Assembly (NCBI RefSeq): GCF_006546825.1 | Contig: NZ_VICC01000001.1 | Location: forward strand, 498,191 to 562,190 | Direction: 5' to 3' | Source of the DNA: Actinomyces oris | GTDB lineage: Bacteria; Actinomycetota; Actinomycetes; Actinomycetales; Actinomycetaceae | DNA: 64,000 nt | Part shown: piece by piece, positions 54,449 through 64,000 of the stretch | Position numbering within the stretch: position 1 is the stretch's first letter | Layout of the letters: every line of letters starts with the position of its first letter | Translations under genes and position numbers: made by a program | The notes under the pieces: model-generated | Databases searched by the model: none | What the model saw: only the letters and a program-made list of their open reading frames with translations | Told to the model about the DNA's origin: nothing

Positions 54449-55176
54449 CGGAGCCCACCAATGCGCTGACGAACAAGACCGACAAGACCGGCGAGGCTCC
54501 CGGCGCCCCCATCCGGGTCCTCATCGCCGAGGACCAGGCCCTCCTGCGCACCACCCTGGCCGCCCTGCTCGAGGCCGAACCCGGCATGAGCGTCGTCGGC
54601 CTGGCCGAGGACGGTGCCCGCGCGGTCGCCCTGGCCACCGAGCTGCGCCCCGACGTCATCCTCATGGACATCCAGATGCCGGGCCTGACCGGCATCGAGG
54701 CCACCAGAAGGATCTGCGCCGACCCGGCGCTCGCGGCCACGCGCGTCCTCATCCTCACCATGTTCGAGATCGATGACTACGTCTTGGGAGCCCTGCGCGC
54801 CGGCGCCTGCGGCTTCCTGCTCAAGGACGCCGACCCGCAGTCCCTCGTTGACGCCGTGCGCACCGTCCATGAGGGGCAGTCGCTGCTCAGCCCCCAGGTG
54901 CTGGCCCGCCTCGTGGCCCGCATGCCGAGCACGACGTCGACCGGCACCTCCCGTAGCACCTGGACCGGTGAGGTCGAGGCCCTCACGCCCCGCCAGCGCG
55001 AGGTCCTCCTGCTCATCGCCCGGGGCTTGTCCAACAGTGAGATCGAGGTCGAACTCGGCATCACCCGGGCGACCTGCCGCAGCCACATCACCGCGCTCCT
55101 GGCCCGCCTAAATGCCCGCGACCGCGCCCAGCTCGTTATCGCCGCCTACGAGGCCGGCCTCATCAGCTCCCGCTGA
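54445..55176 (+). CDS. Response regulator, NarL/FixJ family
   Basis: A 243-residue regulator. The receiver domain has AEDQALLRTTL (acidic pair), the phosphorylated Asp in DVILMDIQMPG, and Thr/Lys in ILTMF and FLLKDAD. A short Ser/Thr linker leads to a LuxR-type helix-turn-helix (LTPRQREVLLLIARGLSNSEIEVELGITRATCRSHITALLARLNARDRAQLVI). Start overlaps the kinase stop (ATGA). Its target is probably the divergent ABC-2 operon. Confidence 0.93.
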   Translation: MTEPTNALTNKTDKTGEAPGAPIRVLIAEDQALLRTTLAALLEAEPGMSVVGLAEDGARAVALATELRPDVILMDIQMPGLTGIEATRRICADPALAATRVLILTMFEIDDYVLGALRAGACGFLLKDADPQSLVDAVRTVHEGQSLLSPQVLARLVARMPSTTSTGTSRSTWTGEVEALTPRQREVLLLIARGLSNSEIEVELGITRATCRSHITALLARLNARDRAQLVIAAYEAGLISSR

Positions 55177-55198
55177 GGTCCATTGGGACGATCTGGCT

Positions 55199-55268
55199 CG
55201 AGGTCGTACCTTAGGGCGTGAGATCGAGGGGTAAGGGTACGACCTCGAGACCTACGGTACGACCTCGC
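55199..55268. repeat. Three copies of a 12-base word, hairpin between converging genes
   Basis: CGAGGTCGTACC (55199-55210) is inverted at 55236-55247 (GGTACGACCTCG) and repeated once more in the inverted sense at 55257-55268. The first two can form a hairpin that would terminate the regulator gene from the left and the glycosyltransferase gene from the right. The extra third copy is unusual for a plain terminator. Confidence 0.6.
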
Positions 55269-55313
55269 GGAGACTGGCACCGCGCTGGTCGCCCCAACCG
55301 CCCCGTGCCGGCC

Positions 55314-56492
55314 TCACCTCCGCTCCTTGAACACCAGTCGGCGCTGCGCCATATAGCTGGCCACGTAGATGGCCCCGTCGCCGAGAACCTTGGCGATCCC
55401 CAGCGGAATCCCGACCGCCGTGAGCGCCTTGAGCGCCAGGTAGCTGGCCGCCAGCAGGCTCACCGCCAGGACCGTGTAGCGCACTGCCGTGCGCACCACT
55501 GTCCCGCGCCGCGCCCGGAAGACGCGGCGATTCATGAAGAAGTTCGCCGTCCCGGACACCAACCGCGCCCCCACGACCGCCGCCAGCAGGCTGCCCGTCA
55601 TCGCGAAGATGACCATGACACCCAGCCAGTCGATCCCGAAGCTCGCCAGCGACGCCCCCATGAACCGCAGCAGCGGAGCGTAGATCCGCGCCGAGTCCTG
55701 TACCGGCCGGAAGTGGGAGGAGGTGTTGCCCGGCTCGTAGACCGTGGTGATCTCCACCTGCTCCACCGCCATCCCCAGCTCGTGGGCGCGCAGCAGCGCG
55801 GAGAGCTCGTACTCGTAGCGGTCCCCGGGAACCTCCTGCAGCCACGCCAGCTGCCCGGCGGGGTAGCCGCGCAGACCCGTCTGGGTGTCGCCCAGCCTCC
55901 AGCCGGTCGCGCCCCGGAACAGCAGGGCAGTCACGTCGTTACCGATCCGGCTGCGCAGCGGCACCGGCCCGGTGAAGCGCCGCACCCCCAGGGTCATGCG
56001 CCCGGTCTCCCGCACCCGCGCGGCTACGGCCTCAATGTCCGACGGCGTGTGCTGCCCGTCGGCGTCGGCGCACACCACGTCCGCGTCGGGCCAGGTGGCG
56101 GCCGCGTGAGCCAGGCCCGTGCGCAGCGCCTGACCCTTGCCCTGGTTGACCGGAGAGCTGACGACCTCGGCGCCCCGGGCGCGGGCGGCGGAGAAGAAGG
56201 ACGCGTACTGCGGCCCCGAGCCGTCGTCGACGACCAGCACCGCGCAGTCCCGGCGCGCCCCGCGCAGACGGGCCACGAGCACGGCCAGGCGCTCATCGGG
56301 CTTGTAGGCCGGGATGAGGACCACGAGCGTCACCGCCGCCCGGGGACGGCGCTCGCCCCCGGCCCGCGTTGTTGTCTCGTTGCCCACGAACCGGTTGCCC
56401 GCCGTCCGGTTGGCCGTGGTCCGGTTCGCGGGGACGATGACCCGCGGCAGGATGCGCGGCGAGATCTGAAGGGCTGTGTCGGTGCCGCTCAT
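55314..56492 (-). CDS. Glycosyltransferase family 2 fused to a GtrA domain
   Basis: A 392-residue protein. An N-terminal GT-A domain (VTLVVLIPAYKPDERLAVLV, VLVVDDGSG, NQGKGQALRTGL, VVCADADGQHTP with the DxD-like metal site, and DTQTGLRGY) is followed by a GtrA-like four-helix domain (MGASLASFGIDWLGVMVIFAM ... SGTANFFMNRRVFRARRG) and GDGAIYVASYMAQRRLVFKERR. This is a polyprenol-phosphate sugar synthase with a flippase-like tail. Next to a phosphodiester glycosidase-like protein, so both may act on envelope glycans. Confidence 0.88.
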   Translation of the reverse strand: MSGTDTALQISPRILPRVIVPANRTTANRTAGNRFVGNETTTRAGGERRPRAAVTLVVLIPAYKPDERLAVLVARLRGARRDCAVLVVDDGSGPQYASFFSAARARGAEVVSSPVNQGKGQALRTGLAHAAATWPDADVVCADADGQHTPSDIEAVAARVRETGRMTLGVRRFTGPVPLRSRIGNDVTALLFRGATGWRLGDTQTGLRGYPAGQLAWLQEVPGDRYEYELSALLRAHELGMAVEQVEITTVYEPGNTSSHFRPVQDSARIYAPLLRFMGASLASFGIDWLGVMVIFAMTGSLLAAVVGARLVSGTANFFMNRRVFRARRGTVVRTAVRYTVLAVSLLAASYLALKALTAVGIPLGIAKVLGDGAIYVASYMAQRRLVFKERR

Positions 56493-56493
56493 C

Positions 56494-57525
56494 TCAGGCT
56501 CCGTTCGCGATGTAGAGGATGTCGGAGGTGTCTCGCTCGCCCCCGTTGGAGGGCTGGTTGAGGATCGAGCCGTTGAAGTACATGGCTGACGAGCCGCCGC
56601 CGTCGATGTTGTAGGCGCAGGCGCACCCCAGGTCGGCCATGATCTGGGCGAGCTCGGTCATGGTCACGCCGCGCGAGTAGCCCTCGTTGCGGCCGTCGAC
56701 GACGACGAGCTTGAGGTGGTTCGTCTCCACCCACCCCACGGCGGTACGCGGCTGCTTGCCCTGGATGGAGTGGTTGCCGACGTTGGTGTCCACCTCGACC
56801 TGGTCGATACCGGAGAGCACCTTGGAATCGTTGACCAGCGCCGGCCCGAAGGACAGCGTGTTCCACACGCCTGCGTCCAGAAGCGTCTGGGCCTTGGTAG
56901 TGGTCTCGTCGTAGACCTCCACGCGCCCGTCGCTGTAGAAGGCCATGCCGTCGCGCGTGCCGCTGTCGCGGTAGATGACGCCGTTGCGGATGAGGATGCC
57001 GTCGCTGCGGAAGCCGTAGTAGTCGCCGTTGATGGCCAGGACGGCGTCGTGCTCAGAGGCCATCGTGGTGGGCTTGGCGACGATGTTGGTGCCGTAGGAG
57101 TTGTTGGCGAAGGCGCTGCGCAGGTCGGCGGCGTTGGTGAGCTTGACGTCGGCCACGTAGTAGGTGACGGTGTCGTTGCCCGAACCGGTGGAGACCTGCT
57201 CAATCTTGATGCTCGTATTCGATGAGGAGTAGGAGTTGTCGCCGACCGTCACGTTCGTGGCCGGGGTCGCCGAGGAGCCGGCCGCGTTCTGCGCCTTGGC
57301 CTCCAGCGCGGTGACGTCGCCGACCTCCACGTGGTCGATGACGAAGCGGTTGAGCGCCCAGGCGCTGGTGCCGGTGGCGGCCAGACCCAGGACGGCGGCG
57401 CCGCCCAGGAGGAAGCGGCGGCGCGGGTGCTTGCTGGACTTCGAGGAGCGGTCGCGCCGGCCGGAGTCGTGGTCCTGGCCGGACTGGGGTGACTCGGGCG
57501 GGCTGAGGGTGTCGGAGCTGTGCAT
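56494..57525 (-). CDS. Phosphodiester glycosidase family protein (NAGPA domain)
   Basis: A 343-residue exported protein. HPRRRFLLGGAAVLGLAATG looks like a twin-arginine-type signal or anchor. The NAGPA/PF09992 domain reads AVLAINGDYYGFRSDGILIRNG, SGTRDGMAFYSDGRVEV, PRTAVGWVETNHLKLVVVDGRNEGYSRGVTMTELAQIMADLGCACAYNIDGGGSSAMYFNG, where the YNIDGGGSSAM motif is diagnostic. The family includes the enzyme that removes GlcNAc caps from phosphodiester-linked sugars; bacterial members process envelope polymers. It stops one base before the start of the GT2-GtrA gene, so both form an operon. Confidence 0.88.
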   Translation of the reverse strand: MHSSDTLSPPESPQSGQDHDSGRRDRSSKSSKHPRRRFLLGGAAVLGLAATGTSAWALNRFVIDHVEVGDVTALEAKAQNAAGSSATPATNVTVGDNSYSSSNTSIKIEQVSTGSGNDTVTYYVADVKLTNAADLRSAFANNSYGTNIVAKPTTMASEHDAVLAINGDYYGFRSDGILIRNGVIYRDSGTRDGMAFYSDGRVEVYDETTTKAQTLLDAGVWNTLSFGPALVNDSKVLSGIDQVEVDTNVGNHSIQGKQPRTAVGWVETNHLKLVVVDGRNEGYSRGVTMTELAQIMADLGCACAYNIDGGGSSAMYFNGSILNQPSNGGERDTSDILYIANGA

Positions 57526-57769
57526 GACTCAACCGTGTCGGCCCCGCGTATGCCAGGCGTAGGTTGACCTTGTGGGTCTCCTGTGAAGCCGCAGCTGTTG
57601 GAACGAGGCTGAGAACGCCGGCGCGTCAGGTGCCAATACTTCCGGAGGGTGAGAGTCCTGCGCAGAGACGGTTCCTGAAATCCTTCGATGGGGCCTGGCC
57701 TGTGCCTACAGTGATGGGGGAGCGGGTAGCCGGTGCCCGCCGTGAGAATCTGCGAAGAAGGGGGCGGTC

Positions 57770-57976
57770 GTGTTGTCTGGACGGACTCTGCGCATCCTCC
57801 GCATTGTGGCTGTGGTGCTCAACGTGATGGTGGCCGTTGTCTCCTTCCGGCGGGGAGACACCTCGGCCATGGTTATCGCCATCGCTCTTGCCGTGCTCTT
57901 CCTGATCCAGGTGATCCGCCCGACCTTCGGCAGCCGGAGCGCCGAGCGCGACGACCGTACGCCCCCGAGCTCATGA
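57770..57976 (+). CDS. Small membrane protein
   Basis: A 68-residue protein starting GTG-TTG at 57770 behind GAAGAAGGGGG. Two helices (ILRIVAVVLNVMVAVVSF and AMVIAIALAVLFLIQVI) with a basic turn and a hydrophilic C-terminal tail. No family recognised. It stands alone before the iron transporter. Confidence 0.6.
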   Translation: MLSGRTLRILRIVAVVLNVMVAVVSFRRGDTSAMVIAIALAVLFLIQVIRPTFGSRSAERDDRTPPSS

Positions 57977-58134
57977 GCGCCGTCGAGCTTGCGGCGTCGT
58001 GGGTGAGTGGCCGGCGCTGGCCAGCTCGGCCTGCGGCGACTTGTCGCGAGCGGCACCTGTGCCAACCTCTACATACCTCCCGTAAAATTTGTGCAACCTT
58101 ACTAAAAATAGATGCCATCCCTTGTCAAATTAAC

Positions 58135-58153
58135 TGAGGTAGCCCTAAGGTCC
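58135..58153 (+). promoter_or_regulatory. DtxR/IdeR-box-like sequence upstream of the iron transporter
   Basis: TGAGGTAGCCCTAAGGTCC matches the 19-base DtxR consensus (TTAGGTTAGCCTAACCTAA) at about 11 positions, including AGGT and CCTAA. It sits in an AT-rich promoter stretch 42 bases before the lipoprotein start. A weak match, supported mainly by position. Confidence 0.35.
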
Positions 58154-58194
58154 TAGGTGCTTCGTATTCGCCCTCGCCTCACCGAAGGACTCTT

Positions 58195-59366
58195 ATGCGC
58201 CGTCGTACCCTGCTCATGGCCCTCCCACTGACCGCCGTCCTCGCCAGCTGCGGAGTCGCCTCCCGCGCCGGCAAGGGCTCCAGCGCCGGCGCCTCCGCGG
58301 GCGCCTCCGGTGGCGGCTTCGAGGTCACCGACGTCGTCGGCCGTAAGGTCACCTTCAGCGCCCAGCCCAAGAGGATCGTCCTGAGCGAGTCCCGACACGT
58401 CTACTCCCTGGCCTTCCTCAACAAGACCAACCCCATCGACAAGGTGGTCGCCTGGGGCGAGGACCTCCAGAAGGCCGCCCCCGACTTCTACGAGAAGGTC
58501 CTCTCCGTGGCCCCCAAGGCCGCCGACCTGCCGAAGATCGGCAACATCGCCAAGGACGGCCTGCCCATCGAGACCCTGGTGAGCCACAAGCCCGACGTCT
58601 TCATCATGACCCTGGACGCCTACAACTCCGCCAAGGAGAAGGGCTACCTCGAGAAGCTGGACGGCCAGAAGATCACCTACGTCGTCACCGACTTCCGCCG
58701 CGACCCGGTGAAGAACACCGTCCCCTCGGTCACCCTCATGGGCGCCGTCTTCGACAAGCGTAAGGAGGCCGAGGACTTCGTCGCCTTCTACAAGAAGCAG
58801 GTCGACCCCATTGTGGCCAAGGCGAAGTCCCTGAGCTCCAAGCCCAGCACCTTCCTGTGGCGCGGCCCGGGCGTCAACGACCCCGGCGCCACCTACTCCA
58901 CCGCGAACCTCGGTGCGATCGTCACCGCCACCGGCGGCACCAACATCGCCGACAGCCTCCTGTCCGGGGAGGAGGGCGTGCTCACCCCCGAGCAGGTCAT
59001 CGCCTCCAACCCCAAGAACATCATCGCCACCGGCGGCGAGTGGCAGCAGCAGAAGATCAAGGACACCGCCCAGACCAGCTACGTCCACCTCGGCTACAAG
59101 GCAGACGAGGCCTCCGCCAAGGCCAGCCTGGAGCAGCTGAAGAATCAGCCCGGCTACGACCAGATTCAGGCCTTCACCGACCGGCACGTCTACGGCATCT
59201 ACCACCAGTTCTACGACGCCCCCTACAACTTCATCGCCTACCTCACCTTCGCCAAGTGGCAGAACCCCGAGGCCTTCTCCGACATCGACCCCGCCAAGGT
59301 CTGGAAGGACTTCCACGAGCAGCACATGCCCTGGAAGGCCGAGGGCGTCTTCTTCGCCGCCATCTG

Positions 59367-59367
<1 letters not shown>
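58195..59367 (+). CDS. ABC transporter iron/siderophore-binding lipoprotein
   Basis: A 390-residue lipoprotein: MRRRTLLMALPLTAVLASC gives a lipobox Cys. A Gly/Ser/Ala linker leads to a FecB/BtuF fold (FEVTDVVGRKVTFSAQPKRIVLSESRHVYSLAFL, LPKIGNIAKDGLPIETLVSHKPDVFIMTL, ..ANLGAIVTATGGTNIAD, LTPEQVIASNPKNIIATGGEW, ..TDRHVYGIYHQFYDAPYNFIAYLTFAKW). This is a class III solute-binding protein, usually for ferric siderophores or haem. The first gene of a three-gene operon; the following permease starts at the last base of its stop (TGATG). Confidence 0.92.
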
Positions 59368-60538
<1,171 letters not shown>

Positions 60539-60542
<4 letters not shown>

Positions 60543-61297
60543 GCCTCATCCTGAACGACCTCACCTTCTCCTACGGCAGGCGGGCCGTCCTGAAGGGTGT
60601 CGACGCCACCTGGGAGACCGGCCAGACGGTCGGGCTGCTCGGTCCCAACGGCGCAGGCAAGTCCACTCTGGTCACCTGCGTGGCCCAGCTGCGTCGTCAC
60701 CTGGGGGAGGTGAGCTTCGCCGGGCGCCGGGGCCACGACCTGCGCGGCACGATCGGCTACATGCCGCAGGGACTGCCCGGCGACGCCGCCCTGACCGCCC
60801 TGGAGTCGGTGCTCACCGCCTCGCGGCGCGGCATGACCTGGCACACGAGCCGGGCCGATATCGACCTGGCCTGGAGCGCCCTGGACGAGCTCGGGGTGGC
60901 CGAGCTGGCCGACCGCCCACTGGGCCAGCTCTCCGGCGGGCAGCGCCAGCTCGTCGCCCTGGCCCAGACACTCGTGCGCGAGCCCGGACTCATCCTGCTC
61001 GACGAGCCCACCTCCGCCCTCGACCTGCGCCGCCAGGTCTCGGTGCTCTCCCACGTGCGCCGGATCTGTCACCGGGACACCGGGCGCCTCGCCGTCGTCG
61101 CCCTGCACGACCTCAACCTGGCGGCCCGCTTCTGCGACCGCCTCGCCATCCTCGCCGGCGGGACGATCCGCGCCGAGGGGCCGCCCGCCGAGGTGCTCCA
61201 GCCCGACATCCTCGCCGAGGTCTACGGGCTGCGGGTACGGATCGTGCCCGACGGCGACCACGTCATGGTCGCCCCCGAGGCCGAGCAGGGGGCTTGA
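60539..61297 (+). CDS. Iron-type ABC transporter ATP-binding protein
   Basis: A 252-residue ATPase starting at ATG 60539 (MSLILNDLTFSYGRRAVLKGVD). Walker A GPNGAGKST, Q-loop YMPQG, signature LSGGQRQLVALAQ, Walker B LILLDEPTSALD, switch His ALHDLNLAARF. It energises the FecCD permease for uptake of an iron complex or haem; the overlaps leave no space in the operon. Confidence 0.93.
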
Positions 61298-61314
61298 GCC
61301 GGGGCCTGGCGCCG

Positions 61315-62388
61315 TCAGGCGCTCCGGCCTCGAATGAAGGGGATGATCCGGAGAACGATCCAGCCGAGCGCCAAGTGACCAAGGCTGGCTCCGGCCACGC
61401 CGAAGAGAACGGCGTCGGCCCCCCATATCGCACAGACGGTGCCGAGGACGAGCCCCAGCCAGAGAACGACGGCTGCGGCGGACCACAGGCTGAGGAATCG
61501 ATGGGTCCGGATGAAGGAACGCAGTATTCGCCCGCTACGGCTGGTGAATGCGCGCCGAAACGCCCGAATGCGTGAGTTGGCCGACTGATACGTGGGGATC
61601 ACCGCCAGGATCAGCGGCAGAAGAAGGAGATTGCCGGGCAGGTTCATGGACCTGACGAGCGGCAGGAACAGCAGCGTCAGGATCGTGGCCCCCCACAACC
61701 CGAGGCACGCGCTGCTGGTGAGCTTCATGAGGAAGGCGTCGACCATGAGACGTGACGTCTCATAGTCGGAGGTCTGGGTCGTGTACGCGGCGAGCGCCTT
61801 GGCGGCGTCGTGGTGGTTTCCGCGCTCATCGAGCATCCAGGACCGCAGGAGGAGGGCGTCGTCGAACATGGGGTCGAGTGCGAGCGTCTCCTGCAGGGCG
61901 GTCTCCGCCGCCTGCGGGTCGGTCTCCATCTGCGCCACTGCCAGAATCATGTGGTTGTCAGCTGAACCCGGTGAGAGCCTGGCCGCCTCACGGGCATAAA
62001 ACAGCGCCTCCTCCGTGCGCCCCATCCTGATCAGCGCTATGGACATGAGGGAGAGCAGTGCATCATCCTCGGGGGCCAGCTGCAGGGCCGTCCTCAGAGA
62101 GGGCTCCGCCTCCGGAGCGCGGTCCTGGGCGATCAGGGCCTCAGCCAGAAGCCGGTGGGCGTCAGGATCATTCGGTTGCACCGCCAGGGCCTTGCGGGCC
62201 GCGGCCTCGGCGTCCCCGAAGCGGTCCACACTGTTGTGGGCGAGCGCCATGACCTTGTACGTGATGCTGGCATTGTCCGGGTAGCCGGCGAGCAGGTGAG
62301 CGAGGATCTGCATGGCCCGCTCGTACTGACCGACTTCGATGAGCCAACCGGCCCGAGTGACCTCCTGGCTGTACTGGTCCTCGCTCAT
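61315..62388 (-). CDS. TPR protein with C-terminal membrane helices
   Basis: A 357-residue protein. ATG at 62388 overlaps the stop of the AAA+ gene (ATGA); the frame upstream of it is non-family. Residues 1-190 form about five TPR motifs (GQYERAMQILAHLLAGYPDNA, RFGDAEAAARKALAVQPNDPDAHRLLAEAL, GRTEEALFYAREAARLSPGSADNHMILA...). The C-terminal 150 residues have four membrane helices. The TPR part would face the cytoplasm and may dock the neighbouring ATPase to the membrane. No named family. Confidence 0.72.
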   Translation of the reverse strand: MSEDQYSQEVTRAGWLIEVGQYERAMQILAHLLAGYPDNASITYKVMALAHNSVDRFGDAEAAARKALAVQPNDPDAHRLLAEALIAQDRAPEAEPSLRTALQLAPEDDALLSLMSIALIRMGRTEEALFYAREAARLSPGSADNHMILAVAQMETDPQAAETALQETLALDPMFDDALLLRSWMLDERGNHHDAAKALAAYTTQTSDYETSRLMVDAFLMKLTSSACLGLWGATILTLLFLPLVRSMNLPGNLLLLPLILAVIPTYQSANSRIRAFRRAFTSRSGRILRSFIRTHRFLSLWSAAAVVLWLGLVLGTVCAIWGADAVLFGVAGASLGHLALGWIVLRIIPFIRGRSA

Positions 62389-63782
62389 AACATGCGGTGC
62401 CGCTTCATCCACTCGCGCAGATCCGCATACTCTCCGGAGGAATCGGCGTACTCGATGACGGTGCGAGCGGTCTCGAACCAGGGGCCGGTCGAGGGGCGGA
62501 CCTCCTGGATGGCCGCGTACATGTCCTGCATGTTCATCAACCGAGGCCGGCCGGTGCGCACCGAGTCGATGAGCGCCTTCTCCGCAGCGGAGTCGCACAC
62601 GTGCGACAGGTCCGCTCCGGTCAGCCCCTCGGTCATGCGCGCCAGGACCTGCAGGTCGATGCCCTCCACGGGACGCTCGCGCAAGTGCGTGTGCAGAATG
62701 GTGGCGCGCGCCGGCTCATCCGGCGGCAGGACGAGCAGGGTCCGGTCCAGCCGCCCCGGCCGGCGCAGCGCCGGATCGATGTCCCAGGGGGTGTTGGTGG
62801 CGGCCAGGATGTAGACGCCATCATTGTCGTTACCGATGCCGTCGAGCTCTTCGAGGAGCTGGTTGACGACACTGCGCATACCTGAGTTGCGTGTGAGTGA
62901 GCGCTTGATTCCGAGAGCGTCGATCTCGTCGAGGAAGAGGACGCAGGGAGCGTGGTTGCGTGCCTTCTGGAAGATCCTGTGGAGGTTGTTCTCGGAGATG
63001 CCCATGTAATGGTCGAGGATGTCAGTGAGCGTCACCGACAAGAACCCAGCACCCATCTCGCCGGCGATGGCGCGGGCGATGAAGGTCTTCCCCGTTCCGG
63101 GCGGACCGTATAGGAGCAGGCCGCCGCGCAGGCTCTTGCCGTAGAGCCGGCGCAGCTCGGGATTGCGCATCGGGGCCAGGAAGGAGGCCTCGAGCCGGTT
63201 CTTGACCTCGACCATGCCGCCGACGTCGGCCAGGCAGATATCGGCCCGCTCCACCTCCCAGTCCCCCGGGAGGCTGTAGTTGTCGTTACTGACCAGGTGC
63301 GACTCGGAGAGAGCCGGGTCGGAGCCGGAGGACTTCTCGGAGGACTCTGAGGACACGAAAGGGGCGGCGGGTCCGCCGTCGAAGTCCTTCTCGGCCCGCT
63401 GCCAGTCGAAGTCCTTGAAGTCGTCCGATGCTGTCGAGTCCTTGGGGGCAGGAGCCTCGGGAGAGCTGGGGGCGGACGGGGCGGCGACCTGGGTGGGAAT
63501 TGGTGAGTCGTGTGGAGCGGCGACTGGTGACGCTGCGCTGGGCGCCGGCTCTGCCGGCTGCCCCACGGGTGGTTGCGCGGCCTGCAGCGAGAGTGCCCTG
63601 GCCATGATGGTGCGGGCACGCTCATCGGTGGGGGCGTACTGAAGGGCGACTGCGCAGTGGGTGACTGCTTCAGCGTTGCGGTCGGTCTGGACGAGGAGCT
63701 CGGCCAGGTGGGTGCGCAGCCGGACGTCGTCGGGAGTGGCTTCTACGGCACGCGTCAGGGATTCAATCAGGGGATCGGTCAC
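62385..63782 (-). CDS. AAA+ ATPase with N-terminal TPR
   Basis: A 465-residue protein starting at GTG. Residues 1-65 carry TPR-like helices (DDVRLRTHLAELLVQTDRNAEAVTHCAVAL), residues 70-140 a Pro/Ala/Ser linker. The classic AAA domain has ICLADVGGMVEVKNRLEASFLAPM, Walker A GPPGTGKT, Walker B CVLFLDEIDAL, sensor 1 ILAATNTPWDIDP, arginine finger region RRPGRLDRTLLV, and GLTGADLSHVCDSAAEKAL. This is the VCP/FtsH-type core without protease. Together with the TPR-membrane protein it forms a coupled pair, perhaps a membrane protein unfoldase; target unknown. Confidence 0.85.
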   Translation of the reverse strand: MTDPLIESLTRAVEATPDDVRLRTHLAELLVQTDRNAEAVTHCAVALQYAPTDERARTIMARALSLQAAQPPVGQPAEPAPSAASPVAAPHDSPIPTQVAAPSAPSSPEAPAPKDSTASDDFKDFDWQRAEKDFDGGPAAPFVSSESSEKSSGSDPALSESHLVSNDNYSLPGDWEVERADICLADVGGMVEVKNRLEASFLAPMRNPELRRLYGKSLRGGLLLYGPPGTGKTFIARAIAGEMGAGFLSVTLTDILDHYMGISENNLHRIFQKARNHAPCVLFLDEIDALGIKRSLTRNSGMRSVVNQLLEELDGIGNDNDGVYILAATNTPWDIDPALRRPGRLDRTLLVLPPDEPARATILHTHLRERPVEGIDLQVLARMTEGLTGADLSHVCDSAAEKALIDSVRTGRPRLMNMQDMYAAIQEVRPSTGPWFETARTVIEYADSSGEYADLREWMKRHRML

Positions 63783-63912
63783 CCGGCCAGTCTAGAACCG
63801 GGAAGGGTGACAGGTATTGGCGTCACTGTGCGGAACGATCCGGCCACGCCGTGCACCGCGTCACGCATGGGCGCACTGACGCCTCGGTCGGAACTCTCCG
63901 TACTCTCAGGGC

Positions 63913-64000
63913 ATGACAGCTTCGCCGGCCACTCCGTCCGACCACGGGCTGAGGACGACCTTCCCCGCCACGCTCCTCATCGCCCTGGCCGCGCTCGCGG
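63913..64000 (+). CDS. Start of a gene running off the right edge
   Basis: From ATG at 63913 the frame reads MTASPATPSDHGLRTTFPAT and then LLIALAALA, the start of a membrane or exported protein. A TACTCT -10-like hexamer lies seven bases before the ATG, so a leaderless transcript is possible. Only 29 codons are visible, so no family can be given. Confidence 0.45.
   Translation, partial: MTASPATPSDHGLRTTFPATLLIALAALA

Overview
The window is chromosomal DNA from a high-GC Gram-positive bacterium, most likely an Actinomyces-type member of the Actinomycetaceae. This is inferred from the GC-rich codon use, the GTG starts, the DUF4244/TadE pilus-like genes, the DUF6318 and Excalibur lipoproteins and the anaerobic ribonucleotide reductase pair nrdD/nrdG. 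No rRNA, tRNA, CRISPR array or intact insertion sequence was found.

Layout. 1-5.1 kb: the 3' part of a SNF2 helicase gene, then three small pilus-like genes. 5.2-12.2 kb: a heterodimeric ABC exporter and a MrfA-type repair helicase. 12.2-18.3 kb: a PKD protein and DUF6318 lipoprotein pair, an M28 peptidase, and an AbiEi/DUF559-like gene embedded among large imperfect palindromes. 18.6-21.8 kb: nrdD and nrdG behind a tandem pair of NrdR-box-like sites.

22.0-33.0 kb is a lower-GC, probably acquired biosynthetic cluster. It holds a phosphopantetheinyl transferase, a TetR repressor divergent from a 14-helix MFS exporter, and two large synthase proteins. The first synthase protein is AT-ACP-ACP-ACP-KR-DH and the second is KS plus a chain-length-factor-like domain. 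The acyl carrier motifs and the KS-CLF pairing resemble polyunsaturated fatty acid (Pfa) and enediyne-type iterative synthases, but no enoyl reductase and no thioesterase is present, so a polyene-like product is inferred. A second, paralogous TetR closes the cluster. The transferase would activate the three carrier domains, the two synthase proteins would act together, and the MFS protein would export the product or a related toxic compound.

33.2-42.1 kb: a catalase flanked by two paralogous small genes, a GH16 glycosidase gene broken by one stop codon just before its catalytic motif, a toxin (PIN-domain) remnant, a nitroreductase, an SdpR/SdpI-like pair, a CPBP protease and two tandem Excalibur lipoproteins. 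42.3-50.9 kb is a second foreign-looking block, a defence island. On the minus strand it has a Vsr endonuclease and a C5-cytosine methyltransferase. Divergent from these is a three-gene operon of DUF262 protein, Z1-domain ATPase and PD-(D/E)XK nuclease.

50.9-64 kb returns to core-like DNA: an ABC-2 exporter divergent from a NarL-type two-component system, a GT2-GtrA glycosyltransferase with a phosphodiester glycosidase, an iron-type ABC importer (lipoprotein, permease, ATPase), and a TPR/AAA+ ATPase pair. All family calls come from motifs read by eye; no database search was run.
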